This document shows, piece after piece, positions 1 to 5,946 of a stretch of DNA of 15,551 bases; within the stretch, counting starts at the first letter, position 1, and the number at the start of each line of letters is the position of its first letter. This DNA is from Actinomycetota bacterium (GTDB taxonomy: Bacteria; Actinomycetota; Actinomycetes; Streptosporangiales; Streptosporangiaceae). The notes beneath the pieces are model-generated. The model saw nothing but the letters and a program-made list of their open reading frames with translations. It did no database searches and was not told the origin of the DNA. Where the stretch lies: contig QGUZ01000104.1 of NCBI GenBank assembly GCA_003242605.1, positions 1-15,551 on the forward strand, in the 5' to 3' direction. The translations under genes were made by a program, and so were the position numbers.

Positions 1-483
1 GGCGCCGACTCGTTCGCCTCCGGCCTGTTCACGCGGTTCGACCTGACGTTCCTCGTCGCCGAGCCCACCCGGCAGGGCGTCGGCGTCTACCGCCAGTACC
101 GCGAGTACGCCGCCGACTACGACGTGCCGATCGTGGTCGTGGGCAACAAGGTTCAGGACGACGGCGACGTCGCGTTCCTGCGCGACCAGGTGGGCGACGA
201 CCTGCTCGTCTGGCTGGAGCACTCGCGCGCGGTGCGCGGCATGGAGCAGGGCCGCCCGTTCACCCTCGACGACCTGGAGCCGGGCAACCGCGACGCCCTC
301 GCCGCGATGCTGCGCCGGCTCGACGCGCAGCCCAAGGACTGGGAGAAGTTCGGCCGCCAGGCGATCGAGTTCCACCTGCGCAACGCCGAGGCGTGGGCGA
401 ACCGCGCGGTCGGCGAGGACCTGCGCGCCCAGGTCGACCCGGACTTCGTCTTCGGCCCGGTCGCCGCGGGATCGCCCGCGTGA
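1..483 (+). CDS. CooC/MinD-like P-loop ATPase, 3' fragment
   Basis: The reading frame is open from base 1 to a TGA at 481-483, so the N-terminus with the Walker A loop lies outside the window; 160 residues are visible. The stretch FLVAEPTRQGVGVYRQY, then a hydrophobic strand ending in VVVGNKV (a nucleotide-base-recognition type motif), then a helix-strand unit, matches the C-terminal half of ParA/MinD-superfamily ATPases. The closest type I recognise is the CooC-like 'carbon monoxide dehydrogenase maturation' group, whose members use ATP to deliver or insert a metal. The assignment rests on overall pattern because the catalytic loop is missing. Nothing visible ties it to a CODH operon, and the downstream gene is 226 bp away with its own RBS. 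Alternative: another SIMIBI-class ATPase of unknown cargo. Confidence 0.6.
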   Translation, partial: GADSFASGLFTRFDLTFLVAEPTRQGVGVYRQYREYAADYDVPIVVVGNKVQDDGDVAFLRDQVGDDLLVWLEHSRAVRGMEQGRPFTLDDLEPGNRDALAAMLRRLDAQPKDWEKFGRQAIEFHLRNAEAWANRAVGEDLRAQVDPDFVFGPVAAGSPA

Positions 484-553
484 TCCCCCGCCGCCCCGGT
501 GCCGTACGGCCTCGCCGCGGCGGTGTTAGCCGGTCCGCCGGTGACGCGCAAGA

Positions 554-566
554 GAGATCTGATCTC
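554..566. promoter_or_regulatory. Short palindrome in 226-bp intergenic gap
   Basis: GAGATC-T-GATCTC is a perfect 6-bp inverted repeat about 145 bp upstream of the 710 gene, in a gap (484-709) with no other recognisable gene. It could be an operator, but a 6-bp symmetry may also arise by chance. Confidence 0.2.
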
Positions 567-709
567 GCCTTCGCGTCCGGCGAGTGTCGCCTCGCGGTGG
601 CTGGAAGCCGGTCGGCTGATCGGCCTAGCGTCGAAGCGGTTGCCCCGCCACCGGTGATCAGCTCCCGAGGCACATCCGCCCGTCATTCCGATGCGAGAGG
701 AGCACGCCA

Positions 710-1096
710 ATGTCGCTGACCGTTCCCCGTGATCTGCTCGACCGGGCCCAGGCCGGGGAGGTGGACGACGAATCGTTCGTCGCCTGCATCCGCGACTCCC
801 TGCCGTACGCCTGGTCGGTGATCAGCGGGCTGGTCGAGGAGCGTAACCGGACCGGCGCCGACTTCGCCGACAACCAGGTGCCGCCGCCGGACGAAACCGC
901 CCGCGGCCAGCTGCTGCGCTGCATGGCGAGCGACGCCATGCGCGGCGCGCTGGAGCGCCACTTCGGCGTGCGGCTCGCCTTCCAGAACTGCCACCGGGTC
1001 GCCGTGTTCGCGCCCACCGCGACCGAGGCGTACGCCGAGTTCATCACCCCGCGCGCGCAGATCCTCAACCAGCGTCCCGAGCTCGTCGACTGCTGA
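710..1096 (+). CDS. Conserved actinobacterial protein of unknown function (128 aa)
   Basis: ATG at 710 follows a good Shine-Dalgarno sequence GAGAGGAG (695-702) with a 7-nt spacer, so the start is well supported. The 128-aa soluble product has no signal peptide or membrane segment. I recognise the overall pattern (N-terminal SLTVPRDLLDRAQAGEVDDE, FVACIRDSLPYAW, then DNQVPPPDE, GQLLRCMASDAMRGALERHFGV, FQNCHRVAVF and a C-terminal LNQRPEL.DC) as a small protein widely conserved in Streptomyces and relatives without an assigned function. The mid-protein PPPDE..RGQLLR segment and the ending are the most family-like parts. Three cysteines (two internal, one at the very C-terminus) are visible, not in a classic metal-binding spacing. 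It stands alone, closed by a strong hairpin. No function is claimed. Confidence 0.8.
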   Translation: MSLTVPRDLLDRAQAGEVDDESFVACIRDSLPYAWSVISGLVEERNRTGADFADNQVPPPDETARGQLLRCMASDAMRGALERHFGVRLAFQNCHRVAVFAPTATEAYAEFITPRAQILNQRPELVDC

Positions 1097-1114
1097 GCGC
1101 GACGGGCGACGGAG

Positions 1115-1146
1115 CGGGCGGGCCGGGCGTCTCGGCCCGCCCGTTT
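1115..1146 (+). terminator. Hairpin terminator between convergent genes
   Basis: CGGGCGGGCCG (1115-1125) and CGGCCCGCCCG (1133-1143) form a perfect 11-bp stem with a 7-nt loop, followed by TTT (1144-1146). It lies 18 bp after the 710 gene stop and just before the end of the oppositely oriented SDR gene (1168), so it can serve both sides. The U-tract is short, as is common in high-GC actinobacteria. Confidence 0.65.
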
Positions 1147-1167
1147 CGCCTGGCCGGGGGCGGCCGC

Positions 1168-1941
1168 CTAGCGGGCGCCCCCGTTGACGTAGAGGGTCTG
1201 GCCGCTCACGTACGAGGCGTCGTCCGAGGCGAGGAACGCCACCACCGCCGCGACCTCCTCGGGGCGGCCGACGCGGCGCAGCGGCGTGTTCGCCGCGGCC
1301 GCCGCCTGGTGCTCCTCCGGGGTGACCCCGACCCGGACCGCCGTGGCCTCCGTCATCGCGGTGACGATGTAGCCGGGGGCCACCGCGTTCACCCGGATGC
1401 CGAACGGGCCGAGTTCGATCGCCATCGTGGCGGTGAGGCCCTGGATCCCGGCCTTCGCCGCCGAGTAGTTCGCCTGGCCCCGGTTGCCGAGCGCGGAGCG
1501 GCTCGACACGTTGACGATCGCGCCGTACCGCTCGGCGACCATGTGGCGCTGCACCGCCTTGGAGACGAGGAAGACGCTCTTGAGGTTGACGTCGAGGACC
1601 CGGTCCCAGTCCTCCTCGGACATCTTGAACAGCAGGTTGTCCCGGGTGATCCCGGCGTTGTTCACCAGCACGTCGACGCGCCCGAACGCCTCGACGGCCG
1701 CCTCCACCATCTCCTCCACCTGACCGGCGTCGGAGACGTCGCAGGCGAGCGCGATCGCCTCGCCGCCGGCCCGCTTGATCTCGTCCACGACCGGGCCGCA
1801 GCGTCCGGCGTCGAGGTCCACCACCGCGACGGCGGCGCCCTCCGCGGCGAGCCGTCGCGCGGTGGCCGCGCCGATGCCCTGCGCGGCCCCGGTGACCAGG
1901 GCGTACCTGCCTTCGAACCGGCGGGGAACTGGAGTGGGCAC
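1168..1941 (-). CDS. SDR family oxidoreductase, FabG-like 3-oxoacyl reductase type
   Basis: Classical short-chain dehydrogenase/reductase, 257 aa. The cofactor loop TGAAQGIG is at residues 17-24 with D42 ending beta-2 (a acidic residue there usually points to NAD(H); FabG proper usually prefers NADPH, so cofactor preference is open). NNAG is at 94-97, catalytic N119, S146/S147, Y159 and K163 (YSAAK). The C-terminal half has the PGYI..AMT and YVSGQTLYVNGG family signatures. I chose the GTG start at 1941 because AAGGAGG (complement of 1948-1954) sits 6 nt upstream; the longer frame to 2013 would run into the LysR gene. It follows the LysR stop by 49 nt and is probably co-transcribed with it. 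Likely role: NAD(P)-dependent keto/hydroxy interconversion; the substrate is unknown. The family is so broad that a fatty acid role should not be assumed. Confidence 0.9.
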   Translation of the reverse strand: MPTPVPRRFEGRYALVTGAAQGIGAATARRLAAEGAAVAVVDLDAGRCGPVVDEIKRAGGEAIALACDVSDAGQVEEMVEAAVEAFGRVDVLVNNAGITRDNLLFKMSEEDWDRVLDVNLKSVFLVSKAVQRHMVAERYGAIVNVSSRSALGNRGQANYSAAKAGIQGLTATMAIELGPFGIRVNAVAPGYIVTAMTEATAVRVGVTPEEHQAAAAANTPLRRVGRPEEVAAVVAFLASDDASYVSGQTLYVNGGAR

Positions 1942-1990
1942 GGGGATCCTCCTTGACGGGGGTGGCGGCCTCATCATGCCGGATCGGGAT

Positions 1991-2953
1991 CTACCCCGCG
2001 GACCGGGCGCCATCCCCCGGCAGCAGCGACTGCACCGGCTCCAGATCCGCGGCGATGTACCGCGCGGCCACGTGGATCGCCCGCAGCGTGGCGGCGACCG
2101 ACGGGCGGTGCGTGCTCGACGGCCGCACCACCGCGTGCACCTCCCGGGCCGGCGGATCGCCGGGCAGCATGCGCACCGCGATGCCGCGCACCCCCGCGGC
2201 GAGCGCGAGCGAGGGCACCGCCGCGATGCCGACCCCCTTCGCCACCAGGCCGAGGATCGTGCCGAGCCCCTCGAACTCCCACGCCACCGGCTGGGCCCCG
2301 CCCACGTCGGCGAGTAACCGGTCCACGGCGAGCCGGGACGGCTCGCCCTCCGGCGTCGCCATCCACGGCTCGCCCCGCAGCGCGTGCAGGTCGACCGGCA
2401 CCGCCGGGTCGGCCATCGGGTGCCTGCGCGGCACCACGAGCACGAGCGGGTCCTTCAGCAGCGGGAACACCTGCAGGTTGTCGTAGCCGCGGGCCCGGCC
2501 GTACCAGTCGTCCACGAGCGCGATGTCCACCTCGCCGGACTGCACCTCGCGCAGGCCGCGACCGGACCGGCTCTGCCGCAGCCGCAGCGTGAGCTCCTTG
2601 TGCCGCCGCAGCGAGCGGGCGAGCGCCGGGGCGAACGCGACCGCGGCCGTGGGGAACGCGGTGACCACCACCCGCCCCCGGGGCGTGGCGGCGTGCGCGG
2701 ACAGGTCCGCCTCGGCCTCCTCGACCAGCGCGAGGATGCGCTCGGCGTACCCGACGAGGCGGCGACCGGCGTCGGTCAGCTCGGCGCTGCGCGAGGTCCG
2801 GTCGAGCAGCGCGGTGCCCGCCTCACGCTCCAGCGTCGCGAGCTGTTGGGAAACCGCACTCGGCGTGTAACCCAGCGCGGCCGCCGTCGCGGCAATGCTC
2901 CCTCTACGAGCGAATTCACAGATGAGCGCCAGGCGTCTGATATCTAGCATCAC
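1991..2953 (-). CDS. LysR-family transcriptional regulator
   Basis: 320-aa LTTR of normal family length. The N-terminal winged HTH (about residues 3-62) contains the typical GSIAATAAALGYTPSAVSQQ pattern with ATLEREAGTALLDR after it. A linker helix follows, then the two-lobed effector domain (about 92-300) with SGEVDIALV and the EGLGTILGLVAKGVGIAAVP segment near its end. The start is GTG at 2953 or the adjacent in-frame ATG at 2950; no Shine-Dalgarno sequence is visible, so the transcript may be leaderless. It is divergent from the aminotransferase (start 3048) across 94 bp, the usual LTTR arrangement, and is followed on the same strand by the SDR gene after 49 nt. By family logic it probably controls the aminotransferase and/or itself with the SDR; the co-inducer is unknown. 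Confidence 0.92.
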   Translation of the reverse strand: MMLDIRRLALICEFARRGSIAATAAALGYTPSAVSQQLATLEREAGTALLDRTSRSAELTDAGRRLVGYAERILALVEEAEADLSAHAATPRGRVVVTAFPTAAVAFAPALARSLRRHKELTLRLRQSRSGRGLREVQSGEVDIALVDDWYGRARGYDNLQVFPLLKDPLVLVVPRRHPMADPAVPVDLHALRGEPWMATPEGEPSRLAVDRLLADVGGAQPVAWEFEGLGTILGLVAKGVGIAAVPSLALAAGVRGIAVRMLPGDPPAREVHAVVRPSSTHRPSVAATLRAIHVAARYIAADLEPVQSLLPGDGARSAG

Positions 2954-3047
2954 TAAATCTTATGCCCACCCACGGCAACCCTCGCTTGTACTTACGCCTA
3001 CGCCGACGCACTCTGGGAACGGTTCCGAGCAGACGAAGGGTTTGTGC
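2954..3047. promoter_or_regulatory. Divergent LysR / aminotransferase promoter region
   Basis: This 94-bp spacer is clearly less GC-rich than its surroundings. Visible elements are an 11-bp palindrome GGAAC-G-GTTCC (3016-3026), a short direct repeat TACGCC-TACGCC-GACGCA (2993-3010), and a weak sigma-70-like pair on the plus strand: TTGTAC (2986-2991), a 17-nt spacer, CACTCT (3009-3014). If that promoter is real, the palindrome overlaps the transcription start. The RBS for the aminotransferase is GAAGGG (3035-3040). Binding of the LysR protein here is inferred from gene order. Confidence 0.45.
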
Positions 3048-4325
3048 ATGAACGTCACGCTTTCTGCCACCTTGGCGGCAAACGAGGAGATAGCACGTCG
3101 GCGCCGGGCCGGAGAGCGGGTGCTCCACATGGCGTTCGGCGAGGCAGGACTTCCGGTCCATCCCTCGTTACGCCACCGCCTCGAGGCGTCCTCCGCGAGC
3201 AACGGGTACGGGCCGGTCGCGGGTACGGCGGAGCTGCGCGAGGCCGCCGCGGGCTACTGGGCGCGGCGCGGCCTGCCGACCGACCCCGAGCTGGTGGTCT
3301 CCGGGCCCGGCAGCAAGCCGTTGCTCTACGCCCTCCTCATGGCGATCGGCGGCGACATCGTGCTGCCGCGGCCGAGCTGGGTGAGCTACGCCGCCCAGGC
3401 CGAGCTGATCGGGGTGCGCCCCCTGCTGGTGCCGCCGCGGCCCGGTGAGGGCGGGGTGCCCGACCCCGAGCTCGCCGCCGAGGCGGTACGCGCGGCCCGG
3501 GCCGAGGGCCGCGACGTCCGCTCGGTGCTCGTCACCCTCCCCGACAACCCCACCGGGCTGCTGCCGCGGCCGGAGACCGTGCATCGGCTGGTCGAGGTGG
3601 CCCGGGAGCTCGATCTGACGATCATCTCCGACGAGATCTACGGCGATCTCGTGCACGACCCGCTCAACCGGTGCCCGAGCCCCGCGGCGCTCGCCCCCGA
3701 GCGCACCGTGATCACGACCGGGCTGAGCAAGAGCCTCGCCCTGGGCGGCTGGCGCATCGGCGTGGCCCGGCTCCCCGACCGCGGCCACGACCTGCGCGCC
3801 CGCATGCTCGCGATCGCGAGCGAGATCTGGTCGAGCCCGACCGCCCCCGTCCAGCACGCGGCGGCCTACGCGTTCTCCGAGCCGGTCGAGCTCGTCCGCC
3901 GGATCGCCGAGAGCCGGCGGCTGCACGCCACCGTGGTGCGGGCGGTGGCCGGACTGTTCCGGGAGGCCGGGGCGGCCCTGCACATGCCGCACGGCGGCTT
4001 CTACCTCTACCCCGACTTCGGTTTCCTCACCGGCTTCGCCACCTCGGACGAGTTCGCCGCCGTCCTGCTCGACCGGTACGGCGTGGGCGTGCTCCCCGGC
4101 AGCGCGTTCGGCGACGACCCGCGGGCGCTGCGCGTGCGGGTGGCGACGAGCATGCTGTACGGCGAGACCACCGAGCAGCGGCTCGCCGCGCTGGACGCCG
4201 CGGACCCCGTGAGCCTGCCGTGGATCGCCGACGCGCTCGACCACCTCGCCGAGGCCCTGTCCGGCATCACCGGCAACGAGGTCCGCCCGGTCTCCCGCCG
4301 GACGCTCGCCACCACCTCTCTCTGA
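3048..4325 (+). CDS. PLP-dependent class I/II aminotransferase (fold type I)
   Basis: 425 aa. ATG at 3048 has GAAGGG (3035-3040) 7 nt upstream; a longer frame open to 2895 would overlap the LysR gene and is rejected. Fold-type I signatures are clear: the glycine-rich region around GPGSK (86-90), DNPTG (166-170; N167 contacts the PLP ring), SDEIYGD (194-200; D195 to the pyridine N, Y198 to O3'), TGLSKSLALGGWR (224-236; K228 forms the Schiff base) and LRVRVATS (361-368; R364 is the usual alpha-carboxylate-binding Arg). Length and motifs fit aspartate-aminotransferase subgroup I-gamma-like enzymes, which transfer amino groups between amino and keto acids. The substrate cannot be told. It is divergent from a LysR regulator and single on its strand. 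The C-terminal tail (about 385-425) beyond the small domain is somewhat long and may be poorly conserved. Confidence 0.92.
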   Translation: MNVTLSATLAANEEIARRRRAGERVLHMAFGEAGLPVHPSLRHRLEASSASNGYGPVAGTAELREAAAGYWARRGLPTDPELVVSGPGSKPLLYALLMAIGGDIVLPRPSWVSYAAQAELIGVRPLLVPPRPGEGGVPDPELAAEAVRAARAEGRDVRSVLVTLPDNPTGLLPRPETVHRLVEVARELDLTIISDEIYGDLVHDPLNRCPSPAALAPERTVITTGLSKSLALGGWRIGVARLPDRGHDLRARMLAIASEIWSSPTAPVQHAAAYAFSEPVELVRRIAESRRLHATVVRAVAGLFREAGAALHMPHGGFYLYPDFGFLTGFATSDEFAAVLLDRYGVGVLPGSAFGDDPRALRVRVATSMLYGETTEQRLAALDAADPVSLPWIADALDHLAEALSGITGNEVRPVSRRTLATTSL

Positions 4326-4465
4326 TCCGCTCCCTCTGCCCCCTGATCCGATCCCGTTGACCCGGACTCCGCGGTTCCGGAGCCGGCGTCGCCGGCCCGG
4401 ACCCCGGCATCGACGGCGCGCGGCGCATCCGGTCGCGTGCCGGTCTCCTGGCGCGCGGAAAACCG
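4326..4465. other. Intergenic segment with small GC hairpins
   Basis: No gene seen. Two small symmetric elements follow the aminotransferase: CTCCG-6 nt-CGGAG (4367-4382) and GCCGGC-GTC-GCCGGC (4382-4396). Neither has a U-tract, and in DNA this GC-rich such short stems are expected by chance. The strong hairpin at 4466-4502 is the likelier stop for both flanking genes. Confidence 0.3.
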
Positions 4466-4502
4466 GACGGCCCGCCCGGATCGGTGATCCGGGCGGGCCG
4501 TC
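4459..4502 (-). terminator. Strong intrinsic terminator of the secreted-protein gene
   Basis: Positions 4466-4482 and 4486-4502 are perfect complements (17 bp) around a 3-nt GGT loop. Read on the minus strand the stem is followed after 4 nt by TTTT (complement of 4459-4462), which orients it as the terminator of the minus-strand gene at 4586-5086. On the plus strand there is no U-tract, but the stem could still stop read-through from the aminotransferase. Confidence 0.8.
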
Positions 4503-4585
4503 GCTCGGGGTGCGCGCATTCGGGAAAGCCGCGGTTGAGACCGCGTCGTCACGTCAGGCCGGACGCTCCGTGCGGGCGCGCCGGT

Positions 4586-5086
4586 CTATCGGCGGGCCCA
4601 GTAGACGGTCCGGTAGCCGCTGCAGGCGAACGGGCTGCCGCCCCTCCGGTCGACCTGGCAGACGCGGGCCTTGACGGCGCGGACGTGGTTCCGGGTGAAG
4701 GAGAAGTACCGCGGCGGCTTGTCCGCGCCGCACCAGGTGTAGCTCGGGCCGGACTGCCAGCGCCACGAGCCGAGGCGGCGCACCTGGAAGCTCACGTAGG
4801 CGCACTTGCCGCCCCGGCGGAAGGTGCGGAAGTCACGGTCGGTGAGCCGGCCGGAGACGGTCACCAGGTTGGTTCTGCCGCGCCGGATCCACTCATCCCG
4901 GACGAAGCCTTTCGCGCTCGCCAGGCCGTTTCTGGCGTAGATCGGACCCCAGTCGTCGACGTGCGCCGAGGCCTTGGGCTTGGTGGTGGTCGATGCGGCG
5001 GCAGGGGAGGCGAGGGCCGGCACGCCGAGGGCGACGATCCCGGCCGCGGCCGTGACGCCGAGAAGGGTGCTGATCGAGCGGCGCAT
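4586..5086 (-). CDS. Small secreted protein with four cysteines, unknown function
   Basis: 166 aa. ATG at 5086 has GGAGG (complement of 5093-5097) 6 nt upstream. The N-terminus is a textbook Sec signal peptide: MRRS, then a hydrophobic core (about 7-25, rich in L/V/A/G) ending near ALASPAAAS; cleavage is most likely around residues 26-32. The mature part (about 135 aa) is basic and aromatic-rich, with four Cys in the contexts KCAYV, TWCGA, RVCQV and FACSG, an even number consistent with two extracytoplasmic disulfides. I recognise no catalytic motif, no lipobox (there is no Cys at the cleavage site) and no LPXTG anchor, so it is probably released or loosely wall-associated. It may be a small beta-rich domain. 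It has its own terminator and a long, repeat-rich upstream region, suggesting separate regulation. Function unknown. Confidence 0.8.
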   Translation of the reverse strand: MRRSISTLLGVTAAAGIVALGVPALASPAAASTTTKPKASAHVDDWGPIYARNGLASAKGFVRDEWIRRGRTNLVTVSGRLTDRDFRTFRRGGKCAYVSFQVRRLGSWRWQSGPSYTWCGADKPPRYFSFTRNHVRAVKARVCQVDRRGGSPFACSGYRTVYWARR

Positions 5087-5123
5087 GACATTCCTCCGAT
5101 TTGACGAGGTTGCGGGAGCGAGT

Positions 5124-5155
5124 TGCGAGCCGTGCGCCTTCCATGAGGGCTCGCA
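5124..5155. repeat. Inverted repeat in leader of secreted-protein gene
   Basis: TGCGAGCC (5124-5131) and GGCTCGCA (5148-5155) are perfect 8-bp complements with a 16-nt loop, 38 bp upstream of the ATG at 5086. It could be an operator or, if transcribed, a 5' leader stem-loop. Confidence 0.4.
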
Positions 5156-5200
5156 CCGTCAGTGAAACCCGCGCCGCCTGCATACCGCTTGCACGGGGAC

Positions 5201-5228
5201 CGGCTTCGCTTACAGAACGCTGAAGCCG
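5201..5228. repeat. Second inverted repeat in leader of secreted-protein gene
   Basis: CGGCTTC (5201-5207) and GAAGCCG (5222-5228) form a perfect 7-bp stem with a 14-nt loop. It is loosely nested between CTGCAT (5178-5183) and ATGCAG (5232-5237). With the 5124-5155 repeat it could give the leader a defined fold; no known riboswitch class is recognised. Confidence 0.35.
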
Positions 5229-5257
5229 TGAATGCAGACCGATCACAATCGCGCGGC

Positions 5258-5290
5258 GAATTGTCCCCGATAGGACAAGTCGGACAAATT
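5258..5290 (-). promoter_or_regulatory. GGACAA repeat cluster, candidate promoter/operator
   Basis: TTGTCC (5261-5266), GGACAA (5273-5278) and GGACAA (5282-5287) give one palindrome with a 6-nt spacer and a second, wider one (GAATTGTCC at 5258-5266 against GGACAAATTC at 5282-5291, one-base offset). On the minus strand the outer copy reads TTGTCC as a possible -35, followed after 16 nt by GACAAT (complement of 5260-5265) as a possible -10. That would start transcription near 5253 and leave a leader of about 165 nt containing both stem-loops. The repeat is seen directly; promoter function is inferred. Confidence 0.4.
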
Positions 5291-5880
5291 CCGACGTCAG
5301 CCGCCACGTCACATCCCGCCGCCGGTTCCGCCCCGCCGCGGGGTACGGCACGGCCGTACCGCTCGCCGATCGCCGCGACACCGGCGGCGGCGTCCGGGGG
5401 CGAACCGTACCACGGCCGCCGGAACGGACGGGGACGCACCCCGCCGACACGGCGGCCGGGCGCCCGCACGCCGCGGCCGGGCGCGCGGTCCGCCGGCCCC
5501 GCCTCGGCGGGTGACGGGTGAGCGGCCCGGAAAGCGCAGGCAGCACGGCGGTTGCCGGCACGTCCGGCGAGGCGACCGGCGGCCGCGGCCGCCCGCGGGC
5601 GCGTTCGCGCGGGCGCGATGTCCTCCGCGGCCGCTGGGCACCGCGGAGGACCGAGGCCGAAAACGGCCTGCGCGCGGCACGGCGCCGGGCGACGTCCGGG
5701 ACGACCGGGAATCGTGCGCCGCGGAACCGGCCTATCGGCCCGGAAACGACCGGGCCGCGAATATCGTCTCGGCGTGGCCGCGGTGCGACCACGCGCGCTC
5801 GCCATTGTGAATCCCCGCCCCCGGGTGAAACCCGATCAACGCCGAATCCACACTTCGGCCAGGGTTATCCTCCGTGTCTA
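5291..5880. other. Long gene-free GC-rich region
   Basis: I see no convincing gene here. Frames on both strands are open only because stops are rare at this GC level; their products are Arg/Pro/Gly/Ala-rich low-complexity peptides without motifs, and none has a good RBS. The one clear structure is the hairpin at 5620-5651. The last 80 bp (from about 5800) are less GC-rich, consistent with the promoter zone of the regulator gene at 5947. Confidence 0.5.
5620..5651. repeat. Perfect 11-bp inverted repeat
   Basis: GTCCTCCGCGG (5620-5630) and CCGCGGAGGAC (5641-5651) pair perfectly around a 10-nt loop. No U-tract follows on either strand, so it is not a typical terminator. It sits alone in a gene-free stretch. 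Confidence 0.4.
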
Positions 5881-5902
5881 GGGCGCGTGCAATACGGGGA
5901 TC

Positions 5903-5908
5903 TATGAT
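5903..5908 (+). promoter_or_regulatory. Candidate -10 box of SARP regulator gene
   Basis: TATGAT differs from the TATAAT consensus at one base and lies 44 bp before the ATG at 5947. No good -35 is present 16-19 bp upstream, which would fit an activator-dependent promoter or a chance match. The RBS is probably GCGGAG (5931-5936). Confidence 0.3.
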
Positions 5909-5946
5909 TCGGTGAAAATCGGCTCCAGGGGCGGAGAAAACAGAGA

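Noticed and set aside
4861..5805. Minus-strand frames of about 300 codons spanning the upstream region of the secreted-protein gene
   Set aside because: They overlap the secreted-protein gene out of frame, are low-complexity Arg/Pro/Ala, lack an RBS and show no domain.
5518..5907. Plus-strand frame of 129 codons before the SARP gene
   Set aside because: No RBS, no recognisable domain, Arg/Gly-rich composition; treated as non-coding.
5807..5918. GTGAA copies at 5807, 5825 and 5912 as SARP heptamer binding sites
   Set aside because: The spacing (18 and 87 bp) does not follow the roughly 11- or 22-bp period typical of SARP direct repeats; probably chance.
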